Source of the DNA: Streptomyces barringtoniae
GTDB taxonomy: Bacteria; Actinomycetota; Actinomycetes; Streptomycetales; Streptomycetaceae
Length of the DNA: 64,000 nt
Direction of reading: 5' to 3'
Assembly (NCBI RefSeq): GCF_020819595.1
Contig: NZ_JAJHNP010000002.1
Coordinates: 310,001 to 374,000 of the forward strand
This document shows positions 8,358 to 17,977 of this stretch, piece by piece. Position 1 is the stretch's first letter. Every line of letters starts with the position of its first letter. The position numbers and the translations under genes were made by a program. The notes under the pieces were generated by a model. That model searched no databases. It saw nothing but the letters and a program-made list of their open reading frames with translations, and had not been told where the DNA came from.

Positions 8358-11300
8358 ATGGCGCTGCGACTGCTGACGGTGCCCTCGGCGGCCGTACGGC
8401 TGCTGCCCTCCGCACCACGGCTGCTGGCGCCGGCGGTCGGAGCGGCCGCCGGTGCCGCCGCGGGGACGGCGCGCGCCGGAGTGCGCGGCGCGGACGCCGC
8501 CGTACGAGTGGCGCGGGTCGCGCGCAACGCGCTGCCCGGCACCGGCGACCACTGGCGGGCCGGCACCCGTGCCCATCTCGCCCTGCGGCCCGTCGAGCCC
8601 GAGCAGGTGCGGCGCGCGGGCGGCACGGCACACGTGGCGCGCCGAGTGGCCGCGGCTCTGGCCGAGCGGCCCGACGTGCTCTTCGCGTACTGGGACCAGG
8701 GGCTCGCACGCCTGGTGGTGACCGCGACCGAGGAGGAGGCCACCGACCGGATCGTGGACCACGCCGCCGAACTGGCCGAGGGACACGGACTGCTCCTGGC
8801 CGCCGGGGACGTGGAGGAGACCACCCATCCGGCCGACCCGGCCGGGGTGCGCGCGGCCGTGGCCACGCTCGCCGCCGACACGGTGGGCATCGCCGGCGCG
8901 GTCACCGCGTACGCGCTCCGGCTGCCGCCCTCGCCGCGCCTGGCCACCGCGGTGGTGACGCTGCTGCGGGAGAACCCGCGCTTTCGCGCCCGGCTGCGCG
9001 CCCGGCTCGGGGACACCGGCATGGACCTCCTGCTGGCCTGCGCGAACGCCGCGGTCCACGGTGCCGGACAGACCCCCACCTCCCTCGTCCTCGACGGCGC
9101 CCTACGGGCCTGCCAGGTGGCCGAGACGGTGGCCCGCGCCGCCGCCTTCGACGCGGTGCACGACGAGTTGTGCGCGCCCGGGCGGGTCAGTATCCCGGCG
9201 GACGGCGCTCCCCGCCCGCCGCTGCGGGAGTCCCCGGCCCAGGAGTACGCCGAGCACGCCTCCGCGGGCAGCGTGCTGGGGGCCGCGGCCACCCTGCTGG
9301 TCAAGCAGGACGGCGCCGAGGCGGCGGAGGCGGTCCTCGCCGGCTCGCCGAAGGCCGCCCGGTACGGCCCCGCCGCCTTCCACGCTCTGCTGAGCACCGC
9401 ACTCGCCCGCAGGGGGGTCCTGGTCCGCGACCCCGACCGGCTGCGCCGGCTGGAGATGGCCGGCACGGTCGTCCTGCACTCCAGCGCGCTGTGCACGCCC
9501 GAGGGCGAGGCCGACCCGTGGGCCGAACCGGTGCTGGACGCGGCCCGCCGGGCCCGCCTGCGCGTGGTGCTGGTGGACGACCCCGCCCTGGAGGACTTCA
9601 CCGGCCTCGCCGACCAGGTCGTCGACGCGCGCCGGCCGCTGGACGACGTCGTGTACCAGGCGCGCGGCGACGCCGGGGCGGTGCTCGCCGTCGCCCGGGT
9701 GCGCACGGCCGACGAGCGCGACGTGCTGGCGGGGCTGCGCTGCGCCGACATCGCCCTCGCCCTCACCGACCACGACGGCGCCGTGGTCTGGGGCGCGGAC
9801 CTCCTCGCCCTGCACGGGCTGCCCGACGTGTGGCGGGTGCTGACCGCGATCCCGGCCGCCCGCACGGTCGGCGGGCACGCCCAGATCCTGGCCCGCTCCG
9901 GCGCCGCGCTGTCCGGGCTGCTCGTGGCCGTCGGTGAGTCGGGCGGCGGCCGCGGACGCCTCGCCGCGCTGCCGGGGCTGCGGCACGCCCCCGTCGACGC
10001 AGCCGCCGTGTCGGCCCTGCTCTCCGGGGGCCGGGCCGCGCTCGGCGTGGCGGCGGCCCGGCCACCGCACCCGCACGCGCGCGTGCACTGGCACGAGCTG
10101 GATCCCGAGCAGGCCCAGGAGCGGCTGGAGCGGGAACCGGCCGCCGAGGGCAGCGCGTTCGAGGCGCTGACCGCCCGCGCACGCAAGGCCGCCGCCGCCG
10201 TCACCGGGCACCCGGTCGCCGCGCCCATGCGCTGGTCCTACCGGCTCGGGCGGGCCGTACGCGGCGAACTCCACGACCCGCTCACCCCCGTCCTCGCGGT
10301 CGGCTCGGCGGCGTCGGCGATCCTCGGCTCGGTCGTGGACGCCCTGCTCGTCGTCGGCGCCCTGGACCTGAACGCGCTGGTCGGCGGCTTCCAGCGGCTG
10401 CGCGCCGAACGGGCGCTGTCCGGACTGGTCGCGGAGCAGCAGCAGAAGGCGCGGCTCGTCCCGCCGGAGACCGAGGCACCGGCCGGCGGTACGCGCACCG
10501 TGGAGGCGGGCAAGCTGCATCCGGGCGATGTGATCCAGCTGAAGGGCGACGACGTGGTGCCCGCCGACGCCCGGCTGCTGTGGCAGGACGGTCTGGAGGT
10601 CGACGAGTCGGCCCTGACCGGCGAGTCCCTGCCGGTGGAGAAACAGACGGACCCGACCCCGCACGCCCCGGTCGCCGACCGGCGCTGCATGGTCTTCGAG
10701 GGTACGACCGTGGTGGCGGGCCAGGCCCGTGCCGTGGTCGTCGACATCGGTGAGCACACGGAGGCCGCCCGCGCCGTCCACCTGGCCGCGCGGACGCCCC
10801 CGGCCGGCGGCGTACAGGCCCGGCTGCAGGAACTCACCCGCAAGGCACTGCCGTTGACCCTGGCGGGCGGCGCCGCGGTCACGGGTCTGGCGCTGGTGCG
10901 CGGCACCGCCATCCGGGAGGCGGTCAGCGGTGGGGTGGCCGTGGCCGTCGCGGCCGTACCGGAGGGGCTGCCGCTGGTGGCCACCGTCGCGCAGCTGGCG
11001 GCAGCAAGGCGGCTGAGCCGCGACGGTGTCCTCGTCCGCACCCCGCGCACCCTGGAGGCGCTGGGCCGCATGGACACCTTCTGCTTCGACAAGACCGGCA
11101 CGCTCACCGAGAACCGGCTGCGCCTGGTGCGCACCTCCGACGCCGACGGCACGGTGCGCCCGGTCGACGACGCCGGGTCCGCGGAAACCGTCCGGGCCGC
11201 CGCCCGCGCCTGCCCGCGCGTCGGCGGCGATGCCGAGCAGCCGGTGCACGCCACCGACGAGGCCGTGCTGGCGGCGGCCGGTCCCGACCCCGAGTGGACA

Positions 11301-12647
11301 CAGCTGGCGGACCTGCCCTTCGAGGCGGCCCGCGGATACGCCGCCGCCGTCGGCCGGAGCGGGGACGGCCCGGTGGTGCTCGTGGTCAAGGGGGCCCCGG
11401 AGACCGTGCTGCCCGCCTGCGCCGGGCTGCCGGAGCACGCCTCCGAGGCGGCCCAGGCGCTGGCGGGGGACGGCCTCAGGGTGCTGGCGGTGGCCGAACG
11501 GCGGCTGGGCGCGGACGAGCAGGAGGCCGACGTCGTCGAACAGCCGCTGCGAGACCTGGAGTTCACCGGACTGCTCGCCCTCTCCGACGTACCGCGGGAG
11601 ACCTCCACGGCGCTGGTGGCGGGGCTGCTCGAGGCGGGCGTACGACCGGTCATGCTCACCGGGGACCATCCGCAGACCGCGCGGGCCATCGCGGACGAGC
11701 TGGGCTGGCCCGAGGACACCGTCGTGGTCACCGGCGACGAGCTGGCGGCGGCGGACCGGGCGGCCAGAGCCCGGATGCTGCGGGACGCGGGCGTGGTGGC
11801 GCGGGTGGCACCCGAGCAGAAGCTCCAGGTCGTGGAGGCGCTGCGGGACGCGGGCCGGGTCGTCGGCATGGTCGGCGACGGCGCCAACGACGCCGCGGCC
11901 ATCCGGGCCGCCGACATCGGCGTCGGGATCAGCGCGCGCGGTTCGGCCGCCGCGCGCAACGCCGCCGACATCGTCCTCACCGACGGCGATCTCACGGTCC
12001 TGATCGACGCGGTCGGCGAGGGCCGGGCCCTGTGGCACAGCGTGGCCGACGCCATCGCCATCCTGATCGGCGGCAACGCGGGCGAGGTCGGTTTCGGCAT
12101 CCTCGGCACGCTGCTGTCCGGCCGGGCGCCGCTGTCCACCCGGCAGATGCTCATGGTGAACCTCTTCACCGACCTGTTCCCGTCGATGGCGGTGGCGGTG
12201 ACCGAGCGGGAGAACGCGCCTGTAGTGGCCCGTGGGGGATCGCCCGAGGACGCCTCCGCCGTCCTGGGCGCGCCCCTGCTGCAGCAGATCCGGCACCGGG
12301 CGCTGACCACCACCCTGGGCGCCGTGACGGCCTGGCTGATCGGCCGCTTCACACCGGGGACCGCGCGCCGCTGCAGCACGATGGCGCTGTGCGGGGTGGT
12401 CGGCACACAGCTCGTGCAGACGTGGCTGGACCGGCGCGAGAGCCGCCTGGTGCAGATCACCTGCCTGGGTTCCGCCGCGGCGCTGGTCGCGGCGGTACAG
12501 ATCCCGGGCGTCAGCCATGCCGTCGGGTGCACCCCGCTCGGCCCGGTCGCCTGGGCCGGCGTCCTGACGGCGATCACCCTGGCCCTGGCGAGCCAGCGGG
12601 CACTGCCCCGCCTGGAGGAGACAATCGGCCGCCTGCTGCCGACCTGA
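8358..12647 (+). CDS. Large cation-translocating P-type ATPase (CtpI/CtpH-like)
   Basis: 1429 residues with GAGGAGG ahead of ATG 8358. The C-terminal half is a complete P-type ATPase: TGES of the actuator domain near residue 753, the membrane motif AVPEGLPLVATVAQL, phosphorylated Asp911 in DKTGTLTEN, TGDHPQTA, and MVGDGANDAA with Asp1174. Such pumps move cations across the cytoplasmic membrane at the cost of ATP; the PEGL motif without a CPC suggests an alkali/alkaline-earth-type rather than a heavy-metal pump. The N-terminal 600 residues are an extension as in the oversized mycobacterial CtpH/CtpI proteins. Within it, residues 350-560 resemble a second, dead copy of the P domain: GVLVRDPDRLRRLE aligns with GVLVRTPRTLEALG, with His374 in the place of the phosphorylated Asp. 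Confidence 0.9.
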   Translation: MALRLLTVPSAAVRLLPSAPRLLAPAVGAAAGAAAGTARAGVRGADAAVRVARVARNALPGTGDHWRAGTRAHLALRPVEPEQVRRAGGTAHVARRVAAALAERPDVLFAYWDQGLARLVVTATEEEATDRIVDHAAELAEGHGLLLAAGDVEETTHPADPAGVRAAVATLAADTVGIAGAVTAYALRLPPSPRLATAVVTLLRENPRFRARLRARLGDTGMDLLLACANAAVHGAGQTPTSLVLDGALRACQVAETVARAAAFDAVHDELCAPGRVSIPADGAPRPPLRESPAQEYAEHASAGSVLGAAATLLVKQDGAEAAEAVLAGSPKAARYGPAAFHALLSTALARRGVLVRDPDRLRRLEMAGTVVLHSSALCTPEGEADPWAEPVLDAARRARLRVVLVDDPALEDFTGLADQVVDARRPLDDVVYQARGDAGAVLAVARVRTADERDVLAGLRCADIALALTDHDGAVVWGADLLALHGLPDVWRVLTAIPAARTVGGHAQILARSGAALSGLLVAVGESGGGRGRLAALPGLRHAPVDAAAVSALLSGGRAALGVAAARPPHPHARVHWHELDPEQAQERLEREPAAEGSAFEALTARARKAAAAVTGHPVAAPMRWSYRLGRAVRGELHDPLTPVLAVGSAASAILGSVVDALLVVGALDLNALVGGFQRLRAERALSGLVAEQQQKARLVPPETEAPAGGTRTVEAGKLHPGDVIQLKGDDVVPADARLLWQDGLEVDESALTGESLPVEKQTDPTPHAPVADRRCMVFEGTTVVAGQARAVVVDIGEHTEAARAVHLAARTPPAGGVQARLQELTRKALPLTLAGGAAVTGLALVRGTAIREAVSGGVAVAVAAVPEGLPLVATVAQLAAARRLSRDGVLVRTPRTLEALGRMDTFCFDKTGTLTENRLRLVRTSDADGTVRPVDDAGSAETVRAAARACPRVGGDAEQPVHATDEAVLAAAGPDPEWTQLADLPFEAARGYAAAVGRSGDGPVVLVVKGAPETVLPACAGLPEHASEAAQALAGDGLRVLAVAERRLGADEQEADVVEQPLRDLEFTGLLALSDVPRETSTALVAGLLEAGVRPVMLTGDHPQTARAIADELGWPEDTVVVTGDELAAADRAARARMLRDAGVVARVAPEQKLQVVEALRDAGRVVGMVGDGANDAAAIRAADIGVGISARGSAAARNAADIVLTDGDLTVLIDAVGEGRALWHSVADAIAILIGGNAGEVGFGILGTLLSGRAPLSTRQMLMVNLFTDLFPSMAVAVTERENAPVVARGGSPEDASAVLGAPLLQQIRHRALTTTLGAVTAWLIGRFTPGTARRCSTMALCGVVGTQLVQTWLDRRESRLVQITCLGSAAALVAAVQIPGVSHAVGCTPLGPVAWAGVLTAITLALASQRALPRLEETIGRLLPT

Positions 12648-12659
12648 ACCCGGACACCC

Positions 12660-13445
12660 GCGCTCGGACCGGCCGGTGGCGGGGTGGTCGTGGTTGGACC
12701 GGTGGGTGGTGGCGGGTTGCCGTACTCAATCAGCCGGTGGGCGGGTGGTCGGATCGGCTGGTGGTATTGGGCGGGCGGTCGTGGTTGGACCGGTCGGTGG
12801 TGGCGGTTTGCCGCGTGGATCGACCCATGGTGGCTGGTGGCTGCGGTTGGACCGGCTGATGGGGCGGTCGTGGTTGGATCGGCCGGTGGGCGGGTGGTCG
12901 TGGTTGGACCGGTCTGTGGTGGTGGGCGCGCTTGACTGGTCGGTGGTGGCGGTTCGGCTGGTGGCGGGGGCGGTCGTGGTTGGATCGGCCGGTGGGCGGG
13001 TGGTCGTGGTTGGACCGGTCTGTGGTGGTGGGCGCGCTTGACTGGTCGGTGGTGGCGGTTCCGGCTGGTGGCGGGGGCGGCCGTGGTTGGATCGGCCGGT
13101 GGGCGGGTGGCCGTGGTCGGATCGGCCGGTGCGGGCGGTCGCCGCGCTGGACCGGCCGGTAGTGGCTGGCCGCGGCCCCTCAGACCGGCCGGTGGTTGCA
13201 GGCTGGTGGCGCTGGATCGGCTGGTGGTGGCGTATGGCCGCGGTCAGGCCGGCCGGTGGTGGCGGGTGGCCGTCGTTGGATCGGCCGGTGGTTGCAGGCA
13301 GGCGCGCTGGATCGGTCGGCGGTGGCGTGTGGCCGCGGTCAGACCGGCTGGGGGTGGGTGGCCGTCATGGTGGCGTGTGGCCGCGGGCGGACCGGCTGGT
13401 GGGCGCGGGCGCTCGCGCTCCCACCGGCCGGTGGTCGCCGGTGGC
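12660..13445. repeat. G/T-rich minisatellite in convergent intergenic gap
   Basis: The whole 800-bp gap between two convergent genes consists of degenerate copies of units such as GGTCGTGGTTGGATCGGCCG. The best copies are 12861-12954 and 12967-13060, identical over about 94 bases with a 106-bp period; a third, partial copy starts near 13074. The later half repeats CCGGCCGGTGGT and TGGATCGG units. The plus strand is strongly G over C and T over A, with many GG runs able to form G-quadruplexes. All plus frames are open in places but encode rotated versions of the same repeat, so I see no gene here. Confidence 0.85.
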
Positions 13446-13447
13446 CC

Positions 13448-14527
13448 TCAGACTGACCGGTGGTACGGGGCCGGTATCCGGATCTCGGCGCCCAGTTCGC
13501 GGGCCGCGTGTCGGGCCCAGGACGGGTTGCGCAGCAGCTCGCGGCCCAGCAGGACGGCGTCGGCCTCACCGTTCGTGACGATCTTCTCGGCCTGCTCGGC
13601 CTCGGTGATCAGGCCCACGGCGGCGACGGGCAGCGGGGTCTCGGCCTTCACCCGGGCGGCGAACGGCACCTGGTAGCCGGGCCCGGTCGGAATGGTCACG
13701 CCGGAGGCGTTGCCGCCGGTGGAGACGTCGAGCAGGTCGACGCCGTGGGCGTGCAGGTCGCGGGCGAAGCGGACGGTGTCCTCGGTGGTCCAGCCGCCGT
13801 CCTGGAGCCAGTCGGTGGCCGAGATGCGGAAGAACACCGGCTTGTCCTCGGGCCACACCTCCCGTACGGCGTCCACGACCTCGAGGGCGAACCGGGTGCG
13901 GTTCTCGAAGGAGCCGCCGTAGGCGTCGCCGCGGTGGTTGGAGTGCGGGGACAGGAACTCGTTGATCAGGTAGCCGTGGGCGCCGTGGATCTCGGCGATC
14001 TCGAAGCCGGCGGCGAGCGCCCGCCGGGCCGCCGCGGCGAACCGGCCGACGATCTCCTGTATCTCTTCCACCGTCAGCTCGGCCGGCACGGGGTGCTGCT
14101 CGTCGAAGGGCACCGCGCTCGGGGCGACCGGCTGCCAGCCGTGCGCCTCCGGTCCGAGCGGAGCGCCGCCCTTCCAGGGCCGGTCGGTGGACGCCTTGCG
14201 GCCGCCGTGCGCGAGCTGGATGCCCGGCACCGCGCCCTGGGCGGCGAGGAAGCGGGTGATCCGGCGGAAGGCCTCCACCTGCGTGTCGTTCCACAGGCCG
14301 AGGTCGTAGGGGGAGATCCGGCCCTCCGGCGAGACCGCGGTGGCCTCCACGATGATCAGGCCGGTGCCGCCCGTGGCGCGCGCCGCGTAATGCGCGAAGT
14401 GCCAGTCGTGCGGGGCGCCCGCGAGCGGGCCCTCCGGCTCGGCCGAGTACTGGCACATCGGCGGCATCCACACCCGGTTCGGGATGGTCACTCCACGCAG
14501 GGTGATGCTCTCGAAGAGCGCGCTCAC
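13448..14527 (-). CDS. NADH:flavin oxidoreductase, old yellow enzyme family (YqjM-like)
   Basis: 359 residues. The FMN-binding TIM barrel is evident: [14 protein letters not shown] at residues 16-29, [10 protein letters not shown] near 105, [20 protein letters not shown] near 175-195, and the C-terminal phosphate loop ITEAEQAE ... [14 protein letters not shown]. The Cys in PMCQYS is typical of the YqjM class. Members reduce activated C=C bonds using NAD(P)H, often for detoxification of electrophiles. The gene is divergent from an ArsR-family gene, with a palindromic operator between them, so it is probably repressed by that regulator. Confidence 0.92.
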   Translation of the reverse strand: MSALFESITLRGVTIPNRVWMPPMCQYSAEPEGPLAGAPHDWHFAHYAARATGGTGLIIVEATAVSPEGRISPYDLGLWNDTQVEAFRRITRFLAAQGAVPGIQLAHGGRKASTDRPWKGGAPLGPEAHGWQPVAPSAVPFDEQHPVPAELTVEEIQEIVGRFAAAARRALAAGFEIAEIHGAHGYLINEFLSPHSNHRGDAYGGSFENRTRFALEVVDAVREVWPEDKPVFFRISATDWLQDGGWTTEDTVRFARDLHAHGVDLLDVSTGGNASGVTIPTGPGYQVPFAARVKAETPLPVAAVGLITEAEQAEKIVTNGEADAVLLGRELLRNPSWARHAARELGAEIRIPAPYHRSV

Positions 14528-14575
14528 GTCAGACTCCGTTCGTCACGGGACCATGGAACGGCTCATACGATAATC

Positions 14576-14619
14576 CTCGTACTACGAGATGTGTCAAACT
14601 ACGACGTCCCTCGTACAAT
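14576..14619. promoter_or_regulatory. Divergent promoter and operator for the OYE and ArsR genes
   Basis: A perfect inverted repeat CTCGTA-C-TACGAG spans 14576-14588. A second, looser copy TACGA ... TCGTA spans 14600-14615. On the minus strand a consensus TTGACA (14597-14592) is followed, 19 bases on, by TATCGT (14573-14568), and the palindrome sits between them. On the plus strand TACAAT (14614-14619) is a good -10 box for the ArsR gene. This arrangement fits repression of both genes by one repressor. Confidence 0.6.
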
Positions 14620-14658
14620 GGCCTCAGCCGAGGACTTCCGTGACGAAGGGCAGCCGCC

Positions 14659-15015
14659 GTGACCGAGACCGCCACCGCCGGCCGTGCGCTGCCGCATCCG
14701 GAGCGGGAGGAGATCCGCCTGGAGGCCGTGCTGCACGCGCTCTCCGACCCGATGCGGCTGCAGATCGTGCGCGAACTCGCCGCACGGGAAGCGGAGTTGA
14801 CCTGCTCGCAGTTCGAACTGCCGGTGACCAAGTCCACCACCACGCACCACTTCCGGGTGCTGCGCGAAAGCGGGGTCGTCCGGCAGGTCTACCGGGGCAC
14901 GGCGAAGATGAACGGGCTGCGCCGGGACGACCTAGACAGCCTCTTCCCGGGACTGCTGGACAGTCTCCTCGCCGCCGCGGACCGGCAGTCCGTCCGCCTC
15001 GGCGACGGCGCCTGA
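14659..15015 (+). CDS. ArsR-family helix-turn-helix regulator
   Basis: 118 residues from a GTG start. The fold is a compact winged helix: EAVLHALSDPMRLQIVREL (helix 1-2), SQFELPVTKSTTTHHFRVL (recognition helix region), then the wing GVVRQVYRGTAKMNGLR. There is no CxC metal site of the ArsR/SmtB type, so the effector may be an electrophile or redox signal instead. It is divergent from the old-yellow-enzyme gene. Its last 84 bases overlap, on the opposite strand, the 3' end of the permease gene. Confidence 0.88.
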   Translation: MTETATAGRALPHPEREEIRLEAVLHALSDPMRLQIVRELAAREAELTCSQFELPVTKSTTTHHFRVLRESGVVRQVYRGTAKMNGLRRDDLDSLFPGLLDSLLAAADRQSVRLGDGA

Positions 15016-16323
15016 ACCCGCCTTCCCCGGAAGGTGGTTGAAGAGCAGGTTGAGTACGATCGCGGACAGGCAGCCCGCGCTGATCCCGCTGTTCATCACC
15101 GTCTGGAACCAGTCCGGGAACTTCTCGTAGACCGTCGGCACACCCACCGGCAGCAGGCCGATCGCCACCGACACGGCCACCACGGTCAGATTGTGGTTGC
15201 CCTTGAAGTCCACCCCGGCCAGCGTCCGCAGCCCGCTCGCCGCGACCGTCCCGAACATGACCAGCCCGGCGCCGCCCAGCACCGGCGCCGGGATCGCCGC
15301 GACCACCGCGCCCAGCTTGGGCAGCAGGCCGAGCAGCACCAGGATCCCGCCGGCCGCCGCAACCACCCAGCGGCTGCGCACCCGGGTCATTCCGACCAGG
15401 CCCACATTCTGCGCGTACGCCGTGTACGGGAAGGTGTTGAACACCCCGCCCAGCACCGTCGACAGACCGTCCGCACGGAGCCCGTCGGCGAGCGAGCGCG
15501 GCTCGACCTGCCGCCCGGTCAGCTCGCCCACGGCGATCAGGTCACCCGTCGTCTCGGTCATGGTGACGAGAGCGACCACCAGCATGGACACGATCGCGGA
15601 GGCCTTGAACCGCGGCGCCCCGAAGTGGAACGGCGTGCTGATGCCCACCCAGTCGGCGCCGGAGACCCCGCCGAAGTCGGTGAACCCGAACGGCACCGCG
15701 ACTGCCAGACCCACCGCGATCCCGATCAGTACGGCGATCCGGCCGAGCGCGGCGGGCGCGAACCGCTGCACGGCCAGCACCACCGCCAGGACGAAGGCCG
15801 CCAGCGCCAGGTTCTTCGGCTCCCCGAAGTTCTTCGCGCCGGCGCCGCCCGCCGCCCAGTTGCCCGCGACCGGCAGCAGCGAGACCCCGATGATCAGGAT
15901 CACCGTGCCGGTCACAAGCGGCGGGAAGAAGCGCAACAGCCTGCCGAAGACCGGCGCGAGCAGCATGATCGCCAGACCCGCCACGATCACCGAGCCGTAG
16001 ATCGCGGGCAGTCCGCCGCCCGCCGTCCCGATGAGTACCATCGGCGACACCGCCGCGAACGTACAGCCCTGCATGATCGGCAGCCGGACGCCGAACCGCC
16101 AGAAGCCGACGCACTGGATCAGTGTGGCGATCCCGCACACCAGCAGGTCGGCGGTGATCAGATACGCCAGGTCGGCGGGCGACAGCTTCATTGCGCCGCC
16201 CACGATCAGCGGCACGGCGACGGCACCCGCGTACATCGCGAGCACATGCTGCAGCCCGAAGGCCGCCAAGTGCCGTGCCGGTGGTATCTCGTCGACGGGA
16301 TGGGCGGCTGCGGTGGTGGCCAT
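14932..16323 (-). CDS. Nucleobase:cation symporter-2 (xanthine/uracil/uric acid permease)
   Basis: 463 residues from ATG 16323, with TTGGAG as ribosome-binding site. It has the NCS2 signature: FGLQHVLAMYAGAVAVPLIVG at the N-terminus, the QCVGFWRFGVRLPIMQG region of helix 3, and VSMLVVALVTMTETTGDLIAVGE, where the TETTGD segment matches the substrate motif of the purine (uric acid/xanthine) branch. About 12-14 membrane segments are expected. The likely role is proton-coupled uptake of purines. The C-terminus overlaps the ArsR gene antisense by 84 bases. Longer upstream extension of the frame enters the ferredoxin reductase gene and is rejected. Confidence 0.92.
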   Translation of the reverse strand: MATTAAAHPVDEIPPARHLAAFGLQHVLAMYAGAVAVPLIVGGAMKLSPADLAYLITADLLVCGIATLIQCVGFWRFGVRLPIMQGCTFAAVSPMVLIGTAGGGLPAIYGSVIVAGLAIMLLAPVFGRLLRFFPPLVTGTVILIIGVSLLPVAGNWAAGGAGAKNFGEPKNLALAAFVLAVVLAVQRFAPAALGRIAVLIGIAVGLAVAVPFGFTDFGGVSGADWVGISTPFHFGAPRFKASAIVSMLVVALVTMTETTGDLIAVGELTGRQVEPRSLADGLRADGLSTVLGGVFNTFPYTAYAQNVGLVGMTRVRSRWVVAAAGGILVLLGLLPKLGAVVAAIPAPVLGGAGLVMFGTVAASGLRTLAGVDFKGNHNLTVVAVSVAIGLLPVGVPTVYEKFPDWFQTVMNSGISAGCLSAIVLNLLFNHLPGKAGSGAVAEADGLPVRGGEETVQQSREEAV

Positions 16324-16501
16324 GGGGACTCCAACAGTGCGCGAGCGGGGAGTGACATCCGAACAGGACGAGACCGTAAGCTTCTTGAACAGTTTGTTGA
16401 TTTCCGGCCTGTTGCCGCTGTGTGTCATGCCCGCCCGACCGATGCGGAACCCCTGACCGCCCGGCGGGATCCCTGGCCACCGGGATCGCCGGCCGCCCGG
16501 C

Positions 16502-17836
16502 CTATACCGAGCGGGCCGCCGTGAGCAGCGCGTTCCAGTCCGCCAGCTTGACCACACCCCGCCCGAGCCGCGCGCCCAGCTCGGCCTCGGCCCGCTCGAT
16601 CGCCAGCCACCCCGCCCACGGCACGGGTTCGGTCCCGGCCGCCCGCAGCGCGGGCACCGGATCCTCGGGCACCTGCCGGCCCAGCAGCGCCGCAGCGTCC
16701 GCGAGCAAGGACGTCGCCGTCTCCTTGGCGCAGGGCCGGTTGGTGCCGATGACGCCCGTCGGGCCGCGCTTGATCCACCCGGCGACGTACTCGCCGGGGG
16801 AGGGGGCGCCCTCGCGTACGACACGCCCTGCCACGTTCGGCACCGTGCCGCTCGGCGCGTCGAACGGCAGCCCCTTCAGCGGCACCCCGCGATAGCCCAC
16901 CGAGCGCAGCACCAACTGGGCCGGCACGTCCACGAACCGGCCCGTGCCCGTCACCCCGCCCCGCCCGTCCGGCGCCGTCCGCTCGAAGCGCACGGCACCC
17001 ACCCGGCCGGCCTCCGCGAGCAGCTCCACGGGGCGCAGGAAGAACCGCAGGCCGATACGCCGGTCGGCAGCGGCCGGGGACCGGGCGGCCCAGCCGCGCA
17101 GCACCTCCAGATTGCGGCGCTGTACGGCGGGCAGGGCGGCGGAGTCGGCCGGATCCAGCGCCAGGTCGGCCGGGTCGACAGTCACTTCGGTGCCGGGCAG
17201 CGCACCCAGCTCGCGCAGCTCCTTGGTGGTGAAACGGGCCTGCGAGGGGCCGCGCCGGCCCACCATGTGCACCTCGGTGATCCCGCTCGCCGTCAGCGTG
17301 TCCAGCGCCGCCTGTGGCATGTCCGTCGGGCGCAGCTCCGCGGCCCCCCGGACCAGCATCCGTGTGACGTCCACCGCCACGTTGCCCACGCCGATGACGA
17401 CGGCCGACCGCACTCCGCGCAGAAAGCCCGCGTCGGCCGCGTCCGGATGCGCGCTGTACCAGGCCACGAAGTCGGTCGCCGACCAGCTGCCCGGCAACTC
17501 CTCGCCCGGGATCCCGAGCCGGCGGTCCGTGGCGGCGCCCACGCAGTACACCACCGCGTGGTACAGCTCCCGCAGCCGCTCGACGGGTAGCCCGCCGGGG
17601 CCGCCCACCCGGACCCCGCCGAGGAACCGCACCCGCTCGTGCTCCAGCACCGTCCGCAGGCTGCCCTGCAGGGACTTGATCTTCTCGTGGTCCGGGGCGA
17701 CGCCGTAGCGGACCAGACCGTAAGGGCACGGCAGCCGGTCCAGGACGTCCACGTACACCTCGGGATCCAGCTGAACCAGGCTCTGGGCGGTGTAACACCC
17801 GCTCGGTCCCGAACCGACGACGGCGACACGCAGCAC
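16502..17836 (-). CDS. Ferredoxin/flavodoxin-NADP+ reductase, FprA-like
   Basis: 444 residues. The N-terminus MLRVAVVGSGPSGCYTAQSL is a dinucleotide-binding fold for FAD, DRLPCPYGLVRYGVAPDH follows, and VIGVGNVAVDVTRML is the NADP site; the C-terminal GWIKRGPTGVIGTNRPCAKET is typical of adrenodoxin-reductase-like enzymes. It would pass electrons from NADPH to a ferredoxin, for example for cytochromes P450. GTG 17836 was chosen because GAGGAG lies 7 bases upstream and the fold begins immediately; an ATG 57 bases upstream would add unlike sequence. No ferredoxin gene is adjacent. Confidence 0.92.
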   Translation of the reverse strand: MLRVAVVGSGPSGCYTAQSLVQLDPEVYVDVLDRLPCPYGLVRYGVAPDHEKIKSLQGSLRTVLEHERVRFLGGVRVGGPGGLPVERLRELYHAVVYCVGAATDRRLGIPGEELPGSWSATDFVAWYSAHPDAADAGFLRGVRSAVVIGVGNVAVDVTRMLVRGAAELRPTDMPQAALDTLTASGITEVHMVGRRGPSQARFTTKELRELGALPGTEVTVDPADLALDPADSAALPAVQRRNLEVLRGWAARSPAAADRRIGLRFFLRPVELLAEAGRVGAVRFERTAPDGRGGVTGTGRFVDVPAQLVLRSVGYRGVPLKGLPFDAPSGTVPNVAGRVVREGAPSPGEYVAGWIKRGPTGVIGTNRPCAKETATSLLADAAALLGRQVPEDPVPALRAAGTEPVPWAGWLAIERAEAELGARLGRGVVKLADWNALLTAARSV

Positions 17837-17977
17837 AGCGATGCTCCTCGGCCGAAGGAGGTGGTGTGCGGACGGCTCCAGCATGGCACCCACGGACCCG
17901 TGGCGGCAGGGGCCGGCGGGGTGACTACGAAGCGTGTCCGTTCGTATTGAATGTGATCATGAGGTTACGTTGCGTGT

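Noticed and set aside
9102..12518. 1138-codon minus-strand frame opposite the P-type ATPase
   Set aside because: Shadow of a well-supported gene; composition is random-looking and no motif is present.
12676..13676. Several overlapping plus-strand frames of 80-210 codons encoding Trp/Gly/Val-rich repeats
   Set aside because: They arise from the minisatellite, rotate between frames because the period is not a multiple of 3, and have no ribosome-binding sites or recognisable domain.
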